Both the position numbers and the translations under genes were made by a program. Positions 46,223 through 58,548 of a DNA stretch of 64,000 nt are shown in pieces. The DNA is from Lepus europaeus. Lineage: Eukaryota > Chordata > Mammalia > Lagomorpha > Leporidae. Under the pieces are notes generated by a model. It did no database searches. It was not told the origin of the DNA and worked only from the letters and a program-made list of their open reading frames with translations. The stretch is from contig NC_084829.1 in the NCBI RefSeq assembly GCF_033115175.1, positions 133,830,996 through 133,894,995 of the forward strand, written 5' to 3'. Position 1 is the first letter of the stretch. Each line of letters begins with the position of its first letter.

Positions 46223-48847
46223 ATATAGAGTAAGATCCTAGTAAATGATAGTTGAAAACGATTTCATGTGTATATGGACTAGTTTTGGCAAGCACACTTC
46301 AATATAGTCACAGGACCTGCAGAATTTCCCAACTGCAAACCCTTCATCCTGTTAATCCATTTGACCCTAACCTCTCAGCACTGCCTAAAAAAAGGTCTGT
46401 ATGTTTCTATGAGCAAATGTTAGTCTCTGGTTTCATTTTCCTCTCTGTTGGGCTCTCACTGGATGATTCTTACGAGGGAATGCCAAGGCATTCCACAAAG
46501 AATGTTTGCATGTGTTTCTGGTGGAATGTTTCTTGGGCTTTCCTATCTTCACTGGCATTTTGAAGGAATGACTTCTTAGATGGCAATGGAACTATGTGAT
46601 TGGATTATGTTTGCTTTGGCAGTTGTTAGCAATGCTTTGACAGATAAATTCCACACCTCCTGGTTCAGGAAGTGGGAGTTTAAAGAAACATTTATTGAGC
46701 ACTTATTACATGGCAGACACCATGTTATATGATAAGAATACAAAAACAGTTAAAACACACAGTCCATCAAAAATACTGTATTCTATGAATGAATGAGCCA
46801 GGTATAAAAGCAAATAATAAAGGCCCTCAAGGTAAAGCTGGTGTGCAGGCACAATAAATGGGTTCCTGAAACACACAGGACAGGAGGAGCTTCCTAGAGA
46901 GACACTATTGGAGCATATAAGCACATATTCTTAATACCCTTCAAATCAAATAAGAGGGTTTATGGAATGTGAGAATGTTTATGAAAACAAATATCAGCAG
47001 TCATCCTTTTGGGTCCCCATCTTAAGAGCCTCCATGTTCATAGCTGGGACAAAGGGGTGGTGTGCTGATAAGAAGTTAGTAAAACAGCAAGAAGGAATAA
47101 ATCACAGAGCATCATGTGAGCGTGCTGGTCACTTTCTGTAGTGGTGGCAATGCTTTGAACTGCTGTAGCCTGTTGACAAGGCCTTTGTGTCCACTTGACT
47201 TTTATATGCCCAGTTCCCTGTGTCAGTACGGGGCACTCTAATCCCTCCTGCTGAGCTCAGGTCATTAAATACTTGCCCTACATTTTACAGCTTCAACCCT
47301 GTGACAGGTTAGCTGACCCCAGCTGGGTGCCAGGCACCCAGCAAAACGGGGATTAATAAAACCCGCCCTAATGCAGCCAAGGGCTCTACAGCTGCTTCTT
47401 GCAATTAGACTTGTCATCATTCTCTCAAGAAGCCCCTGTTGATTTTTAAATCCTAATTGGCAGCAGACACCTGTTTCCCTATGAGAAGGGGTCATTCACT
47501 TGCAACAGGCCCAAGAGAGAGGCTGAGAAGCCGCATGAAGGAGTGCATAGAAATACCAGTGCCTCCAATCTGTTTGCTGCCATTGAGAGGGGCTTTGTTT
47601 CTGTTTGTTGGTTTTCTTTTCCTTTATTGTCTTAGTTTGTCAGAACCAGGCTGGTCCTCAGGAGCAAGTAATCATTTGGTTCTGAGTCCTTTTTAGAGTA
47701 AGAACTTTCTGCTAGTCCCTCTCTAGGGCATCTCAGAACCAACCACCAAGCCCATCTTGGCATACGGACTTTTTCTTGACTTATTTTTGTGCCAGGGTTC
47801 TTGTTGTCATTCTTTCCAGTCATTAGGTATTTATTAACTGGCTGCAAGCTGCTTCAATTTTCTGTAATGCCTGTGTGCCTGTAAAGAGTAGTAAGTATAT
47901 TTTTAGTTCCTCTCTTCACTGACCTTGCATCCTACAGGGAAGCAATAGAACTGTGTGTAGTAGTGCACCTGAGGTAGTCCTTCTCAACTAATGTTTGAGA
48001 CAATGTCTGTTTATAGGAAGAAAAGAGGTAAAGATTATCAGGACAGTTCCCTTGAGGTTTGGACGTTTTAATTTTCTCCCAAACTTAAGCACCTTAGGGT
48101 TTCTGCTTCAATCTGCTGCTTCCAGTTGTTGAAACATTAGCAAGTTAGGCTTTTTCACTGGGAACATCAGTGTAATGTCAGATAGAATTCACTGTGATCT
48201 TGTCTCTTAATTAATGACACTGATTATTTCCAAATTAAGTGTTATTTTTATTTATTATGCACTGATTAATAATGCAATTACAAGTATTTAGGATAGTAGC
48301 AATAAAATAACCAGATGAGAATGTGGAGGAAGCTATAAATCAGCAAATAATGAAAAGCAAAGGGATCACAATTCTCATTATCATACAGTAAGCGTTTACT
48401 GAACGTCTAGTATTCTGGACTCTATCCCAGCTCTGAGCCATCTTTTCAGATTCTTTCAAATGTCAATTGGTTCATAAGGACTGTCCTTTTAATAGACACC
48501 CTCTTCTCAACCTTGTTATGCCCTTGTGGGTTGCAGTGAAATTGAGCAATCAAGCAAGACTCATTCTGGAGTCCAACTGAATACTAGTTCTATACCCTTC
48601 AAGTGGAATACAATAAATTAAAATAACGTGATTTTTTTTTGTGTTGTTGTACTAATTACATGCTTTGTTTGAAGACTGGCTTTACAAGATTACATGTCTT
48701 GTTTACTTACAATGGAATTATTAGTTGCCACTGCAGAAAATGAAAAGGAAGTGAAAGAACTAATGATAGCCCTGAGAGATTTGTATCTTGGTGGATGCCA
48801 CATACTTATTTCGTGAGAACAGCCAACTACATATGGCAATTCTGAGC
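46223..48847. other. 2.6 kb without a recognised gene
   Basis: Includes an ancient repeat-like piece at 46680-46750 ('catttattgagcacttattacatggcagacacc'). Open frames of up to 103 codons show no domains. I see nothing else I can support. Confidence 0.45.
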
Positions 48848-48865
48848 AAAGAAATGAAGGCATGT

Positions 48866-49204
48866 GGCCGGCGCTGTGGCTCAACAGGCTAATCCTCTGC
48901 CTTGCGGCACCAGCACACCGGGTTCTAGTCCCGGTTGGGGTGCTGGATTCTGTCCCGGTCACCCCTCTTCCAGGCCAGCTCTCTGCTATGGCCCAGGAAG
49001 GCAGTGGAGGATGGCCCAAGTGCTTGGGCCCTGCACCCGCACGGGAGACCAGGAGAAGCACCTGGCTCCTGGCTTCGGATCAGCAAGATGCGCCGGCCGC
49101 AGCAGCCATTGGAGGGTGAACCAACGGCAAAAAGGAAGACCTTTCTCTCTGTCTCTCTCTCACTATCCACTCTGCCTGTCAAAAAAAAAAAAAAAAAAGA
49201 AAAG
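48866..49204 (+). repeat. Young CSINE, plus strand
   Basis: Head GGCCGGCGCTGTGGCTCAACAGGC, B box GGTTCTAGTCCCGG, A-rich tail. An 18-base target-site duplication, aaagaaatgaaggcatgt, lies at 48848-48865 and 49205-49222 without mismatch, so the insertion is recent. Confidence 0.97.
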
Positions 49205-49270
49205 AAAGAAATGAAGGCATGTTTGGGGCTCATTGCATCCATGACAGCTCTTCATGAAATCCCATCATTG

Positions 49271-49602
49271 TGGGCCGGCGCTGTGGTGCAGTAGGTTAAT
49301 CCTCTACCTGTGGCACCGGCAACCCATATGGATGCAAGTTCTAGTCCTGGCTTCTCCTTTCCCGATCCAGCTCCTTACTAATGTACCTGGGAAAGCAGTA
49401 GAAGATGGCGCCTGCAGGCTTGGGCCCCTGAACCTGCATGGGAGACCCAGAAGAAGCTCCTGGCTTCCAGCTTTGGATCAGCCCAGCTCCGGCTATAGTG
49501 GCCATTTGGAGCGTGAATTAGTGGATAGAAGACCTTTCTCTCTGTCTCCACCTCTCTACGTCTCTCAATCAAATAAAATAAAAATCTTTTTTTAAAAAAA
49601 AG
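49271..49602 (+). repeat. CSINE, plus strand
   Basis: Head GGGCCGGCGCTGTGGTGCAGTAGGTTAATCC, tail CAAATAAAATAAAAATC plus T- and A-runs. It is a more diverged subfamily than the neighbour 66 bases upstream. Confidence 0.92.
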
Positions 49603-51682
49603 AATTCCCATTGTATTAGTAGTTTGGAAATTTCTGAAGACCCTGGGTAAATGCCTTTAAAATTTAATGTCAAAAAAGATTCTTGGAGAATCACATTAAA
49701 AAGCAGATTTCTGAGGCCCTAACCTCAGTGATTAAGATTGAGTAGATGTGTGATAGAGGTGGGAATAGACCTTTAGGAAGCACTCTGCATGACTTTGATG
49801 CACATGGTCTACAATTTGAACTTTAAAAAACCAAGAGAGGCTCCCCAGCTGGTGGGGCCTTTGGACAAAGGAGCTTGTGAAGGGAAGGATACAATTACTA
49901 AAGCTTTTCTACCTCATGGTCTTTCACTTTGGACAAGTGGGCCTCCATCCTTTCACTTATAAAATTTCTAAGGCTGCTGAGTTTCTCCTTGTGGTCCAAG
50001 TATATTACTCCAGCTGAAAATTGATTGAACATATATCTGCCTCTTAGTATTGAATTAGTAAAAATAAAAAACAACAGCTACAACAAAAACTACTCTAGGT
50101 ATTCAGCTGTGGAAGCTATATTTGACTTCTGTGATCCTTTCAAAGATAAAGTCCTTCCTTGTGTGGGTTAGAGCTCCATCATTACCATTTAAGGAACAAC
50201 ATGCTTAGGCTGAAAGCTCTTTTTAGATATTTGGAGCAAAGTGTGAGGCTTTGGAGCTTTTCTGTGTTTAAGATGTAAGCACCAGTGAGAAGCACGGAGA
50301 ATTTAGAGAACTGGTGATTTATTCAGGAAGAAATAGCTCACACCTGTGAGAACACTGCAGTTGCAACTTGGCATTATTGAGGTGCTGCGTCAGCTGGGAT
50401 GCAGGCTCTGTCTCCAGATGAACTGACATCTTGTAGCTCTTGAATGACAGTGAGCCTCTCTGTTATGTTTTGCTGTTGGAGTGAAAGCAAACTTGTGACT
50501 CACATGGGAGCTGAGGGAGGCATGTGCTTAGTAGTCTTGGCAGCGTGGCAGCCGCTGCAGAGATGGGATGCAATCTAATAACCACATGTGTTCTTACAGT
50601 ATGCCTCAAGGCCAGGCCACTTTATCTTCAGTAATCCCAATCTATGTCCCAGAATCACATTATTTGGCCATGGATCAAACTCCATGTATTCTTGGCTTGG
50701 GGAATAAGGAAACGTGATCTCAAGACAAGATAGGATCATGAGCTGATGAATCTGTCTCCCCCCAGCAGCACAACCTTCAACACAACGTTGCTTTAGGGAA
50801 ATATATTTAACATGCTGGTGGAAAAGACCAAACATTACCTTCCGTCTGTGGAATCCTGCCTGCATAGCTTGTGACTGCTGACAGGGACAAATTGGCCTGA
50901 TGGATAAAAGGACATCAGAAAACAGCTCCACTGATGGGCAGCAGTGTTGCTGACTGCACTGCACTTTGAGAAGGCCCTGGACACTATTAGCCATGTCATC
51001 CAGAGGGCCATGTATCAAGTCCTTCAGGGTATAATAAGGTTAAAATTAAAAACTCTGTGCTTAAAGAGTCTGCTGAATGGGAGGAGGCAGAGGCTGGGGC
51101 TCACCAGGGTGTTGTAGCTCCTCTTTTGAGCAAGCTCAGAGCAGTGGGAGAGTCTGGGATCTGAGAAAGGTCACTGCGAGGGAATCTTCAAGAACACCAG
51201 GAAGATGACAGCTGAGTCCCTACAACCATCAGTGATCAGAAAACAACCGGTGTTGGATTCGCTTGGTGGGAGAGGGGTCATTTACTTTTGGAAAATCTGA
51301 TGCCCTTGATGTGAAATCATGTACGTGTCTGTAATGCAATGGTAGTTCTTTCCCAAGTCCATCCCATTGGCTGTGATTAAAACTCTGGCTTTCACTCCAA
51401 GGAAACTTTCCCAAAACATTAACTTAAGCCCAGTGTTCACATCAGGGCATACTTATAATTAGATCATAGTCACAGTCATGCAAAAAAGAAAATAAAAGAA
51501 GTACAGAATGGCAGGGAGTGGGGTAGGAGGAATGAAAATTCTATTGATTTTACATGGATCAGCCTAAAATGGTTCCAGGACAGGCATTTTATTACCTTGA
51601 TGTCATACAATGTAAAGAATATATCCAAAGTTCAATTATCCAAAAGGTCCAATGAGGAAACATACACACACATTTATTTTAG
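49603..51682. other. 2 kb without an assigned repeat
   Basis: The minus strand has an open frame of 147 codons (50575-51018), long for AT-rich DNA, with no recognised domain. I do not call it a gene. Confidence 0.4.
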
Positions 51683-52003
51683 TTTCTTATTTATTGTGAT
51701 GCAAAGAGACAAAGAGAGAGGTAGAGACAGAAAGAGCTTCCATCTGCTGGTTGACTCAACAAATGTTAGCAATGCCCATAGCTTGGTGAAGGCCTGGCTT
51801 GGGTCAAAGCCAGAAGCCAGGATTGCATTCCATATCTCTTGGGTTGGTAGAGGGAACCTATTTATTTGAGTCATCAGCACTGTCTCCCAAGATCTGCATT
51901 GGCAGGAAGCTGTAACCTGGAGCCAGAATCAGGAATCAAACCTTGGTACTCTGATATGGGATGAAGGCACCTTAAGTGCTAGGCTAAATGCCTTCCCTCT
52001 TCG
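51683..52003 (-). repeat. CSINE, minus strand, diverged
   Basis: The reversed body runs from 'tttcttatttattgtgatgcaaagagacaaagagag' to 'aagtgctaggctaaatgccttcc'. Confidence 0.78.
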
Positions 52004-52132
52004 AAAACATATGATTTGTTTTTAGGCTTTTATTTTGAATTTTCAGAGAATTTTTGCAAGAAAAAAAATCAGATTTACTAAGTTACCAATAACCCATGAT
52101 AAAGTGTCATTGATAACAGAAATGGTCGAACA

Positions 52133-52146
52133 CTGCCACCTGCTGT
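52133..52146 (-). promoter_or_regulatory. CTCF-like core motif
   Basis: The reverse complement reads ACAGCAGGTGGCAG, one mismatch (first base) from CCASYAGRKGGCRS. Confidence 0.35.
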
Positions 52147-52954
52147 CAGTCTTCACAATCTGCTGTTAGGACTGAGGTTAGGTTTCCTTCTAACTCACAG
52201 AGAGATGTTGGAGCATCTGAATCACCAGTGTGTGTGTGTGTGGGGGGGGGTTCTCTGGGGTTTCTGATTCTGTTAGTCTTGGCTTGGACTCTAGAATTTG
52301 CATTGCTGACAGTTCACAAGTGATGCTGTTGTTGCTTGTCCAGCCACTGATCTATTTACAAATCCCAAGGACGTATGCCCTTGATTAGTGGCACAAAGAT
52401 CTCCTGACAAAAGAACTCAGCTTGGATGGCTCTAGGAAGACTTAAATGTGATTGCTTATTCTAACCTAGCCTATACTACACAAAGAATATGTCGAGTGTG
52501 AAAGCCAAGTAGGAACGGAATTGATCAGAATTATAATCAGACATGTGGGTTGGTGTGGTTGAAGCTGGGTGATTATGACAGAAGAGCATGGGATGAACTG
52601 AAGTACAGAAGATTGTTTATATAAGGAAATAGCCTACCCTGGAATGTAGAGGACCTGCCCATATGAAGGAGAGCTGATTCCAAATGGAATGGAGAGTGCT
52701 AGCCTTTGACGCTCTGGGCACAGTCCCAATTTTCCTGTCTTTCTTTCATATACCGCATTCTAATTTGTCTTCAAAATTCATTTACTCTTAAAAGCAGATG
52801 GCCAGAAGTGTGAAATTTTGGTGGTTCTGAGTCCTATCATTTTTGTCATCACTAATGTTTTCTGTAAAACTGGAATATCCATTGATTAATTAACTCACAG
52901 AGCAAAACTGTGCTTTTGAACTTTGGAAACTGACAAGAAGGGATGTATTGCAGC

Positions 52955-54084
52955 CACTTTTTTATTCTGATAAAAGACACATAACATTAGATTTACCACC
53001 GTAATCATTTTTTAAGTGTACAGTTTAGCAGTCTTCAGTATATTTACATTATTGTACAATAGATCGTTAGAGAATTTTCATCTTGCAAAACTGGAACTCT
53101 ATATATCCTAAACACCAATTCCCTTTCCTTATCCCCTTAGCTCTTGACAAGCTCTTTTCTATTCTCTATTCCTGCGCTTGTTTGTTTTTTAGTAATAAGC
53201 CTGCCAGCCATGTTTAATGAAAAGAATGTATTTGACAGATCACCAGGCAGACATCTCAGGAAAGAACTCAGCACTCAAGTCCACATCCAGACTGGAGTTA
53301 TTGTAGCCTACCATTTTCTTCCCCATCTGCTTTCTAGGGTATTGTTGGTTGGAGGGCTTTCCAGGTGTGGTGGAATTCATGAAATTCCTCCCAGAACTTC
53401 ATCAGCACAGTTTTATTGCCCTCTTGGTGCAGGGTAGGGGAAGTATGTTGTGTCACACTTCCTTTTTAAAGACTGCATAATATTCCACTGAATGTGTATA
53501 TACCATAGTTTCTTTATCCTTTCATCAACTGAGAGACACTTGCCTGTTGTAATAATGCTGCAGTAGACATGGAAGCATAGACATCACCTCAATGTTGTGA
53601 TTTAATTTCCTTTGTATGTATGTCCAGTAATAGGATTACTAGTTCATATGATAGTTCTGTTTTTTAATTTTTTGAGGGACCACCATTCTGTTTTCTATAG
53701 TGACAGCATCATTTTGCATTATCATAATAATGTTGTGGCAAAAACAGTTCTGATTTCTCCCTTTAGTGGCCATCCTAATGGATATGAGGTGCTAGCTCAT
53801 GATTTTCATTTCATTTCTCTAATAATTAATGACGTTGAGCACCTTCTCATATGTTCATGGGCCATTTGCATGTCCTCTTTGGAGAAATATTTAGTCAAGC
53901 CCCTTGTTTAATGGGGTTAGCTTTGTTTTTGTTGACTTGTGGAAGTTCCTCATATATTTTGGTGTCATACCCAAGAAATCATTCCCAAATTCAATGTCTT
54001 CAAATTTTTCTCTTATATTTTCTTCTAAGAGTTTTACTGTTTTAGACCTTACATTTGTCTGTAATCCATTCTGAGCTATAGTCC
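52955..54084 (-). mobile_element. Old L1 3' part, minus strand
   Basis: The left part (52955-53140) is the reversed L1M-type 3' UTR ('ttaagtgtacagtttagcagtcttcagtatatttacattattgtac'). The right part (53460-54084) is the reversed ORF2 end ('tgcataatattccactgaatgtgtatataccatagtttctttatcc'). The piece between (about 53190-53450) does not look like L1 and may be another old insertion. Confidence 0.8.
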
Positions 54085-54598
54085 TTCTTTACTTGTAGTT
54101 TTGATTTCCATAATTTTAATTACCTGTAGTCAGTTGTACTCCAAGATATTAACTGGTTAATAATTAATGTTTTAAATTGTTTTCCATTTTGAGTAGAATG
54201 CTGAAATCTTATGCCAATCCATTCCATCCAATCTGGACATGAATCTTCACTTTATAAACATATCTACACAGTATGCACAACTCACTTATTAATCACTTAG
54301 TAGTTGTCTTGGTTATCATATATGGTATCACAATGTTACAATGCTGTGTTCAAGTAACTCTAATTATACTTGATTATGGTTACAAAGTCCAAGGGTAATG
54401 ATGCTGGCAATTTTATTACAGCATATTGTTATAATTATTCTATTATTAACCTTTTGCTATGCATAAGTTATGCATTAAACTTTATCACAGGTATGTATTT
54501 ATATAAAAACATACCATAGAGTTTGATACCACACAAGATTTTAGGCATCAAATGGGGGTATTGAAATGTATCCTTGCAGATAAGGGGGAACTACTATA
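54085..54598 (+). mobile_element. Tigger1/MER2-type MITE relic
   Basis: Left end 'tttccataattttaattacctgtagtcagttgtactccaagatatt', middle 'cacttagtagttgtcttggttatcatatatggtatcacaatg', right end 'ttaggcatcaaatgggggtattgaaatgtatccttgcagataagggggaactac'. This is the internally deleted Tigger layout; the same family as the copy at 39.3 kb. Confidence 0.82.
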
Positions 54599-54785
54599 AC
54601 ATGGTATACATTAACAGTCCAACTCCGTTCTTAATATAGCCCATGATAATACTTGTGTCAATGCCCCTAGATATTTCGTAAACTGCCCAATGTCATTCTG
54701 AGAAAATCTGGTTTGCTTTGTCATGCCTTTTATATTTATTTTCTTGCCTTGCTATTTATTTTTCTTAAAAATTTATAACCATTCT

Positions 54786-55106
54786 TGGCCGGCGCCGCGG
54801 CTCACTTAGGTAATCCTCCGCCTGCGGCGCCAGCACCCTAGGTTCTAGTCCCGGTTGGGGTGCCGGATTCTGTCCTGGTTGCTCTTCTTCCAGTCCAGCT
54901 CTCTGCTGTGGGCCGGGAGTGCAGTGGAGGATGGCCCAAGTGCTTGGGCCCTGCACCCGCATGGGAGACCAGGAGGAGGCACCTGGCTCCTGGCTTAGGA
55001 TTGGCACAGCATGCCAGCCATAACAGCCATTTGGGGGGTGAACCAACGGAAGGAAGACCTTTCTTTCTCTCTCTCTCACTGTCTATCTTTGCCTGTCAAA
55101 AAAAAA
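54786..55106 (+). repeat. Young CSINE, plus strand
   Basis: Head GGCCGGCGCCGCGGCTCACTTAGG, B box GGTTCTAGTCCC, tail AAAAAAAA. The 13-base target-site duplication ttataaccattct lies at 54773-54785 and 55107-55119. Confidence 0.96.
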
Positions 55107-55180
55107 TTATAACCATTCTGATATTGTGTCATCCAAAGTACCTACAACAGGAAAGATTTTGTATACTAAGCTCAAGTTTT

Positions 55181-56613
55181 TTTTTTTTAATTAAACTTTT
55201 AGTTAATGAATATAAATTTCCAAAGTACAGCTTATGGGTTACAATGGCTTCCCCCTCCCAAAATTTCCCTCCCACCCACAACCCTCCCCTCTCCCGCTCC
55301 CTCTCCCCTTCCAATCACTTCATGATTCATTTTCAATTCTCTTTATATACAGAAGATCAGTTTAGTATATATTAGGTAACGATTTCAACTGTTTGCCCCC
55401 ATATAGCAACACAAAGTGAAAAAAAATACTGTTGGAGTACTAGTTATAGCATTAAATAAGAGTGTACAGCACATTAAAGACAGAGATCCTACATAATATT
55501 TTTTTAAAAAATTAATTAATTTTCTATGCCATTTCCAATTTAACACCAGGTTATTTTTTTATCATTTCCAATTATCTTTATATACAGAAGATCGATTCAG
55601 TATATAATTAGTAAAGATCTCATCAGTTTGTACCCACGCAGAAACACAAAGTGTAAAAATACTGTTTCAGTACTAGTTATAGCATCACTGCACATTAGAC
55701 AACACATTAAGGACAGATCCCACATGGGATGTAAGTACACAGTGACTTCTGTTGCTGACTTAACAATTTGACACTCCTGTTCATGGCGTCAGTAATCTCC
55801 CTAGGCTCTAGGGAGAAACAATGAACTGATCAGCTCTTGTCCTGACTCTAGATGTACAATGTAATACTTTATCCTTTTTAGTATTTGTTGTTGTTGTTGT
55901 TCTAGTACTAGTGGTTGAACTCTGTAATTAACATACAATTATTCTTAGGTGTTTAAATTTTAACTGAAAAGTGATCCCTGTTAAATTTAAGAGTGGAAAA
56001 AGAGAGGGAGAAGATGTACAATTTGGGACATGCACAATCAGACTTGCCCCAAATGATGGAGTTAGAAAAGTGCCAGGAGATTCCAACACAATCCCATCAA
56101 GGTGGCATGTACCAATGCCATCTCACTAGTCCAAGTGATCAATTTAAGTTCACATTCGATGGCTCTGATAGGTCTAAGAATCAAAGGGATCACACAAACA
56201 AGACAAGTGTCTGCTAATACTAACTGATAGAATCAAAAAGGGAAAGATCCAACATGGGAAGTGGGATACACAGCAGACTCATAGAATGGCAGATGTCCTA
56301 AACAACTCTCTGGCCTCAGAATCAGCCCTTAAGGCATTCGGATCTGGCTGAAGAGCCCATGAGAGTATTGTAGGCATGGAAAGCCAAGATACCATGGAAA
56401 AGAAAAAAAAAAAAAAAAAGAAGACCTAAATGAAAGATCTCTGTGAGTGAGATCCCAGTGGAAAGAACGGGGCCATCAAAGAAGGAGGTACCTTTCTCTG
56501 AAGGGAGGAGAGAACTTCGACTTTGACTATGACCCTATCGGAATAAGATCAAAGTCAGCGAACTCTAAAGGCTTCCATAGCCCTGGCAACTCATGACTAG
56601 AGCCTAGGGAGAT
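55181..56613 (-). mobile_element. L1 insertion with 5' inversion (twin priming)
   Basis: The 14-base repeat taagctcaagtttt at 55167-55180 and 56614-56627 bounds the insertion. Its left part (55181 to about 55810) is the L1 3' end on the minus strand, with reversed poly(A) and the pyrimidine tract at 55245-55313. The right part (about 55811-56613) is the adjoining upstream L1 3' UTR on the plus strand. A 17-base sequence (aatctccctaggctcta at 55794-55810; its reverse complement at 56598-56614) ends both parts, as expected when two priming events on one RNA are joined. The left part holds two successive copies of about 300 bases of the 3' UTR. Confidence 0.9.
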
Positions 56614-56766
56614 TAAGCTCAAGTTTTGAAGTTGAAGAAAAGTATAAATATATATAACACTAATAATAATAATTAGTAGTGAAATTATTGCTGCAACCCA
56701 TATAACATATATACTCCGAGGGACATACTATTTTCAAGTCAGCTTTCTTCTTCAACTCACAAGATT

Positions 56767-57175
56767 TTTCTTTAAAAAATTTATTTATTTATTTGAAAGT
56801 CAGTCTCTCTGTCTCTCTCTCTCACTGTCCACTCTGCCTGTCAAAAATAAAAAAAAAAAAAGAAAGTTACACAGAGAGAGAAGGAGAGGCAGAGAGAGAG
56901 AGAGAGAAAGAGAAAGGTCTTCTATCTGCTGGTTCACTCCCCAGATGGCAGCAACAGGAGAAGCTGCGCTGATCTGAAGCCAGGATCCAGGAGTTTCCTC
57001 TGGGTCTCCCACGTGGGTGCAGGGGCCCAAGGACTGGGGCCATCTTTTACTGCTTTCCCAGGCTATAGCAGAGAACTGGATGAGGAGTGGAGCAGCCGGA
57101 ATTCAAACTGGCATTCATATGGGATGCAGGCACTGCAGGTGGTGGCTTTACCCGCTATGCCACAGTGCCAGCCCC
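56767..57175 (-). repeat. CSINE, minus strand, carrying a second truncated SINE
   Basis: The outer copy runs from the reversed tail TTAAAAAATTTATTTATTTATTTG to the reversed head 'atgccacagtgccagcccc'. The 15-base flanks tcaactcacaagatt (56752-56766) and tcaacttacaagatt (57176-57190) differ at one base. Inside, 56804-56862 reads as a plus-strand CSINE 3' end (TCTCTCACTGTCCACTCTGCCTGTC plus A-tail). Confidence 0.9.
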
Positions 57176-57190
57176 TCAACTTACAAGATT

Positions 57191-58201
57191 AAAAAAAATG
57201 TGTTATGTATATTTGAGTTATGATATGGAATATCAATACCACTGGCCGAAACAAATGACAATGTCGCCAGATCCAATCCACTCTATTATTGAAAAAGATG
57301 TAGCCATCATCATCAGTTAATGTTTATTAAGCACAGACTGTGTTAAGTACTTGGCATTCCCATTGCCTTAGCTCTTAGTAACTCCAAAGTTAGTCCTAGA
57401 AAATATTTAGGCAAAACAACCAGATATTTTGTGGAGAAAAATTGTCTTCCAAGCTGCAACTGCCCTTTAAGAACAGATTCTGTTTACTGAAAGTTCATTT
57501 TGTTTTGCTGAGCATTTTGGAGTTTGAAATATACAGTGGTGGGATTGCATCTCAGGAAGAAGGTACGAATTGTAAATATTTTTGTGATAGCTTTATTGAG
57601 TGAAAACAATTTGGACTTCCTTGGGGGTTAATATGGCAGCTAATAGTACAGCAAGATGGAAAGGGTAGTGGTGAGAAGAAATCAGCAGATACCAAGGGTG
57701 TAGGACACTGAGGTTTATGTCATAGATACTGGTCATTTGAAGGCTGAAGCAAAGAAGGAAATTCTGTGCAGTATTTCATGGAACAGTTAGTTTAAAAATT
57801 ATTACTAATTATAATTATTAAAAAAGCTTACATGACTTTAAAAAGAATTAATTAAATAAAATACATGGAAGAATGATTATGGATTAATTTACGTTTCACT
57901 GATAATAGTTATGTTTTACTATTTACATCTAAAGCCTTAGCAAAGAGAGAATAGGTCACAACTGCATGATGAAGTATTACAGAGGTTGTAAAAATCAAAT
58001 TTCTAAGGATAGTACAATGAAACAGGAAAATGCTCACAATACTATGTTGAGTGGGAAAAGTAGAACACTCACTGATATCTGCCCCATGAGCCAAATTGTA
58101 ACTGATGGAGAAAATCTGGACATTATACATAAAAATATTAACAATTCTCGATATTTAATCCTCAAGATTAAGAGGAATTATTTTCTTCATTTCACTTTCT
58201 A
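57191..58201. other. Spacer, nothing recognised
   Basis: AT-rich DNA; a possible ancient repeat piece lies at 57310-57380. No gene. Confidence 0.45.
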
Positions 58202-58211
58202 TATTTTCTAA

Positions 58212-58538
58212 GTTTTTTTTTTTTTTTTTTTTTTGACAGGCAGAGTTAGTGAGAGAGAGAGTGACAGAGAGAAAGGTCTCCCTTCTGTTGGTTCACCCCT
58301 CCAAATGGCTGCTAAGGCCAGCGCGCTGAGGCCAATCGGAAGCCAAGAGCCAGGTGCTTCCTCCTGGTCTCCCAGGCGGGTGCAGGGGCCCAAGCACTTG
58401 GGCCATCCTCCACTGCACTCCTGGGCCACAGCAGAGAGCTGGACTGGAAGAGGAGCAACCGGGACTAGATCCCGGCGCCCGTATGGGATGCCGGCGTGCA
58501 GGTGGAGGATTAACCAAGTGAGCCATGGCACCGGCCCC
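58212..58538 (-). repeat. Young CSINE, minus strand
   Basis: A run of about 22 T (reversed tail), then GACAGGCAGAGTTAGTGAG to the reversed head GCCATGGCACCGGCCCC, with the B-box complement GGGACTAGATCCC. The target-site duplication tattttctaa lies at 58202-58211 and 58539-58548. Confidence 0.96.
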
Positions 58539-58548
58539 TATTTTCTAA

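Noticed and set aside
48690-49294. Overlapping open frames on both strands with Pro/Gly/Arg-rich peptides
   Set aside because: They coincide with a young CSINE; the same peptides recur at other CSINE copies (for example 38.9, 37.3 and 54.9 kb).
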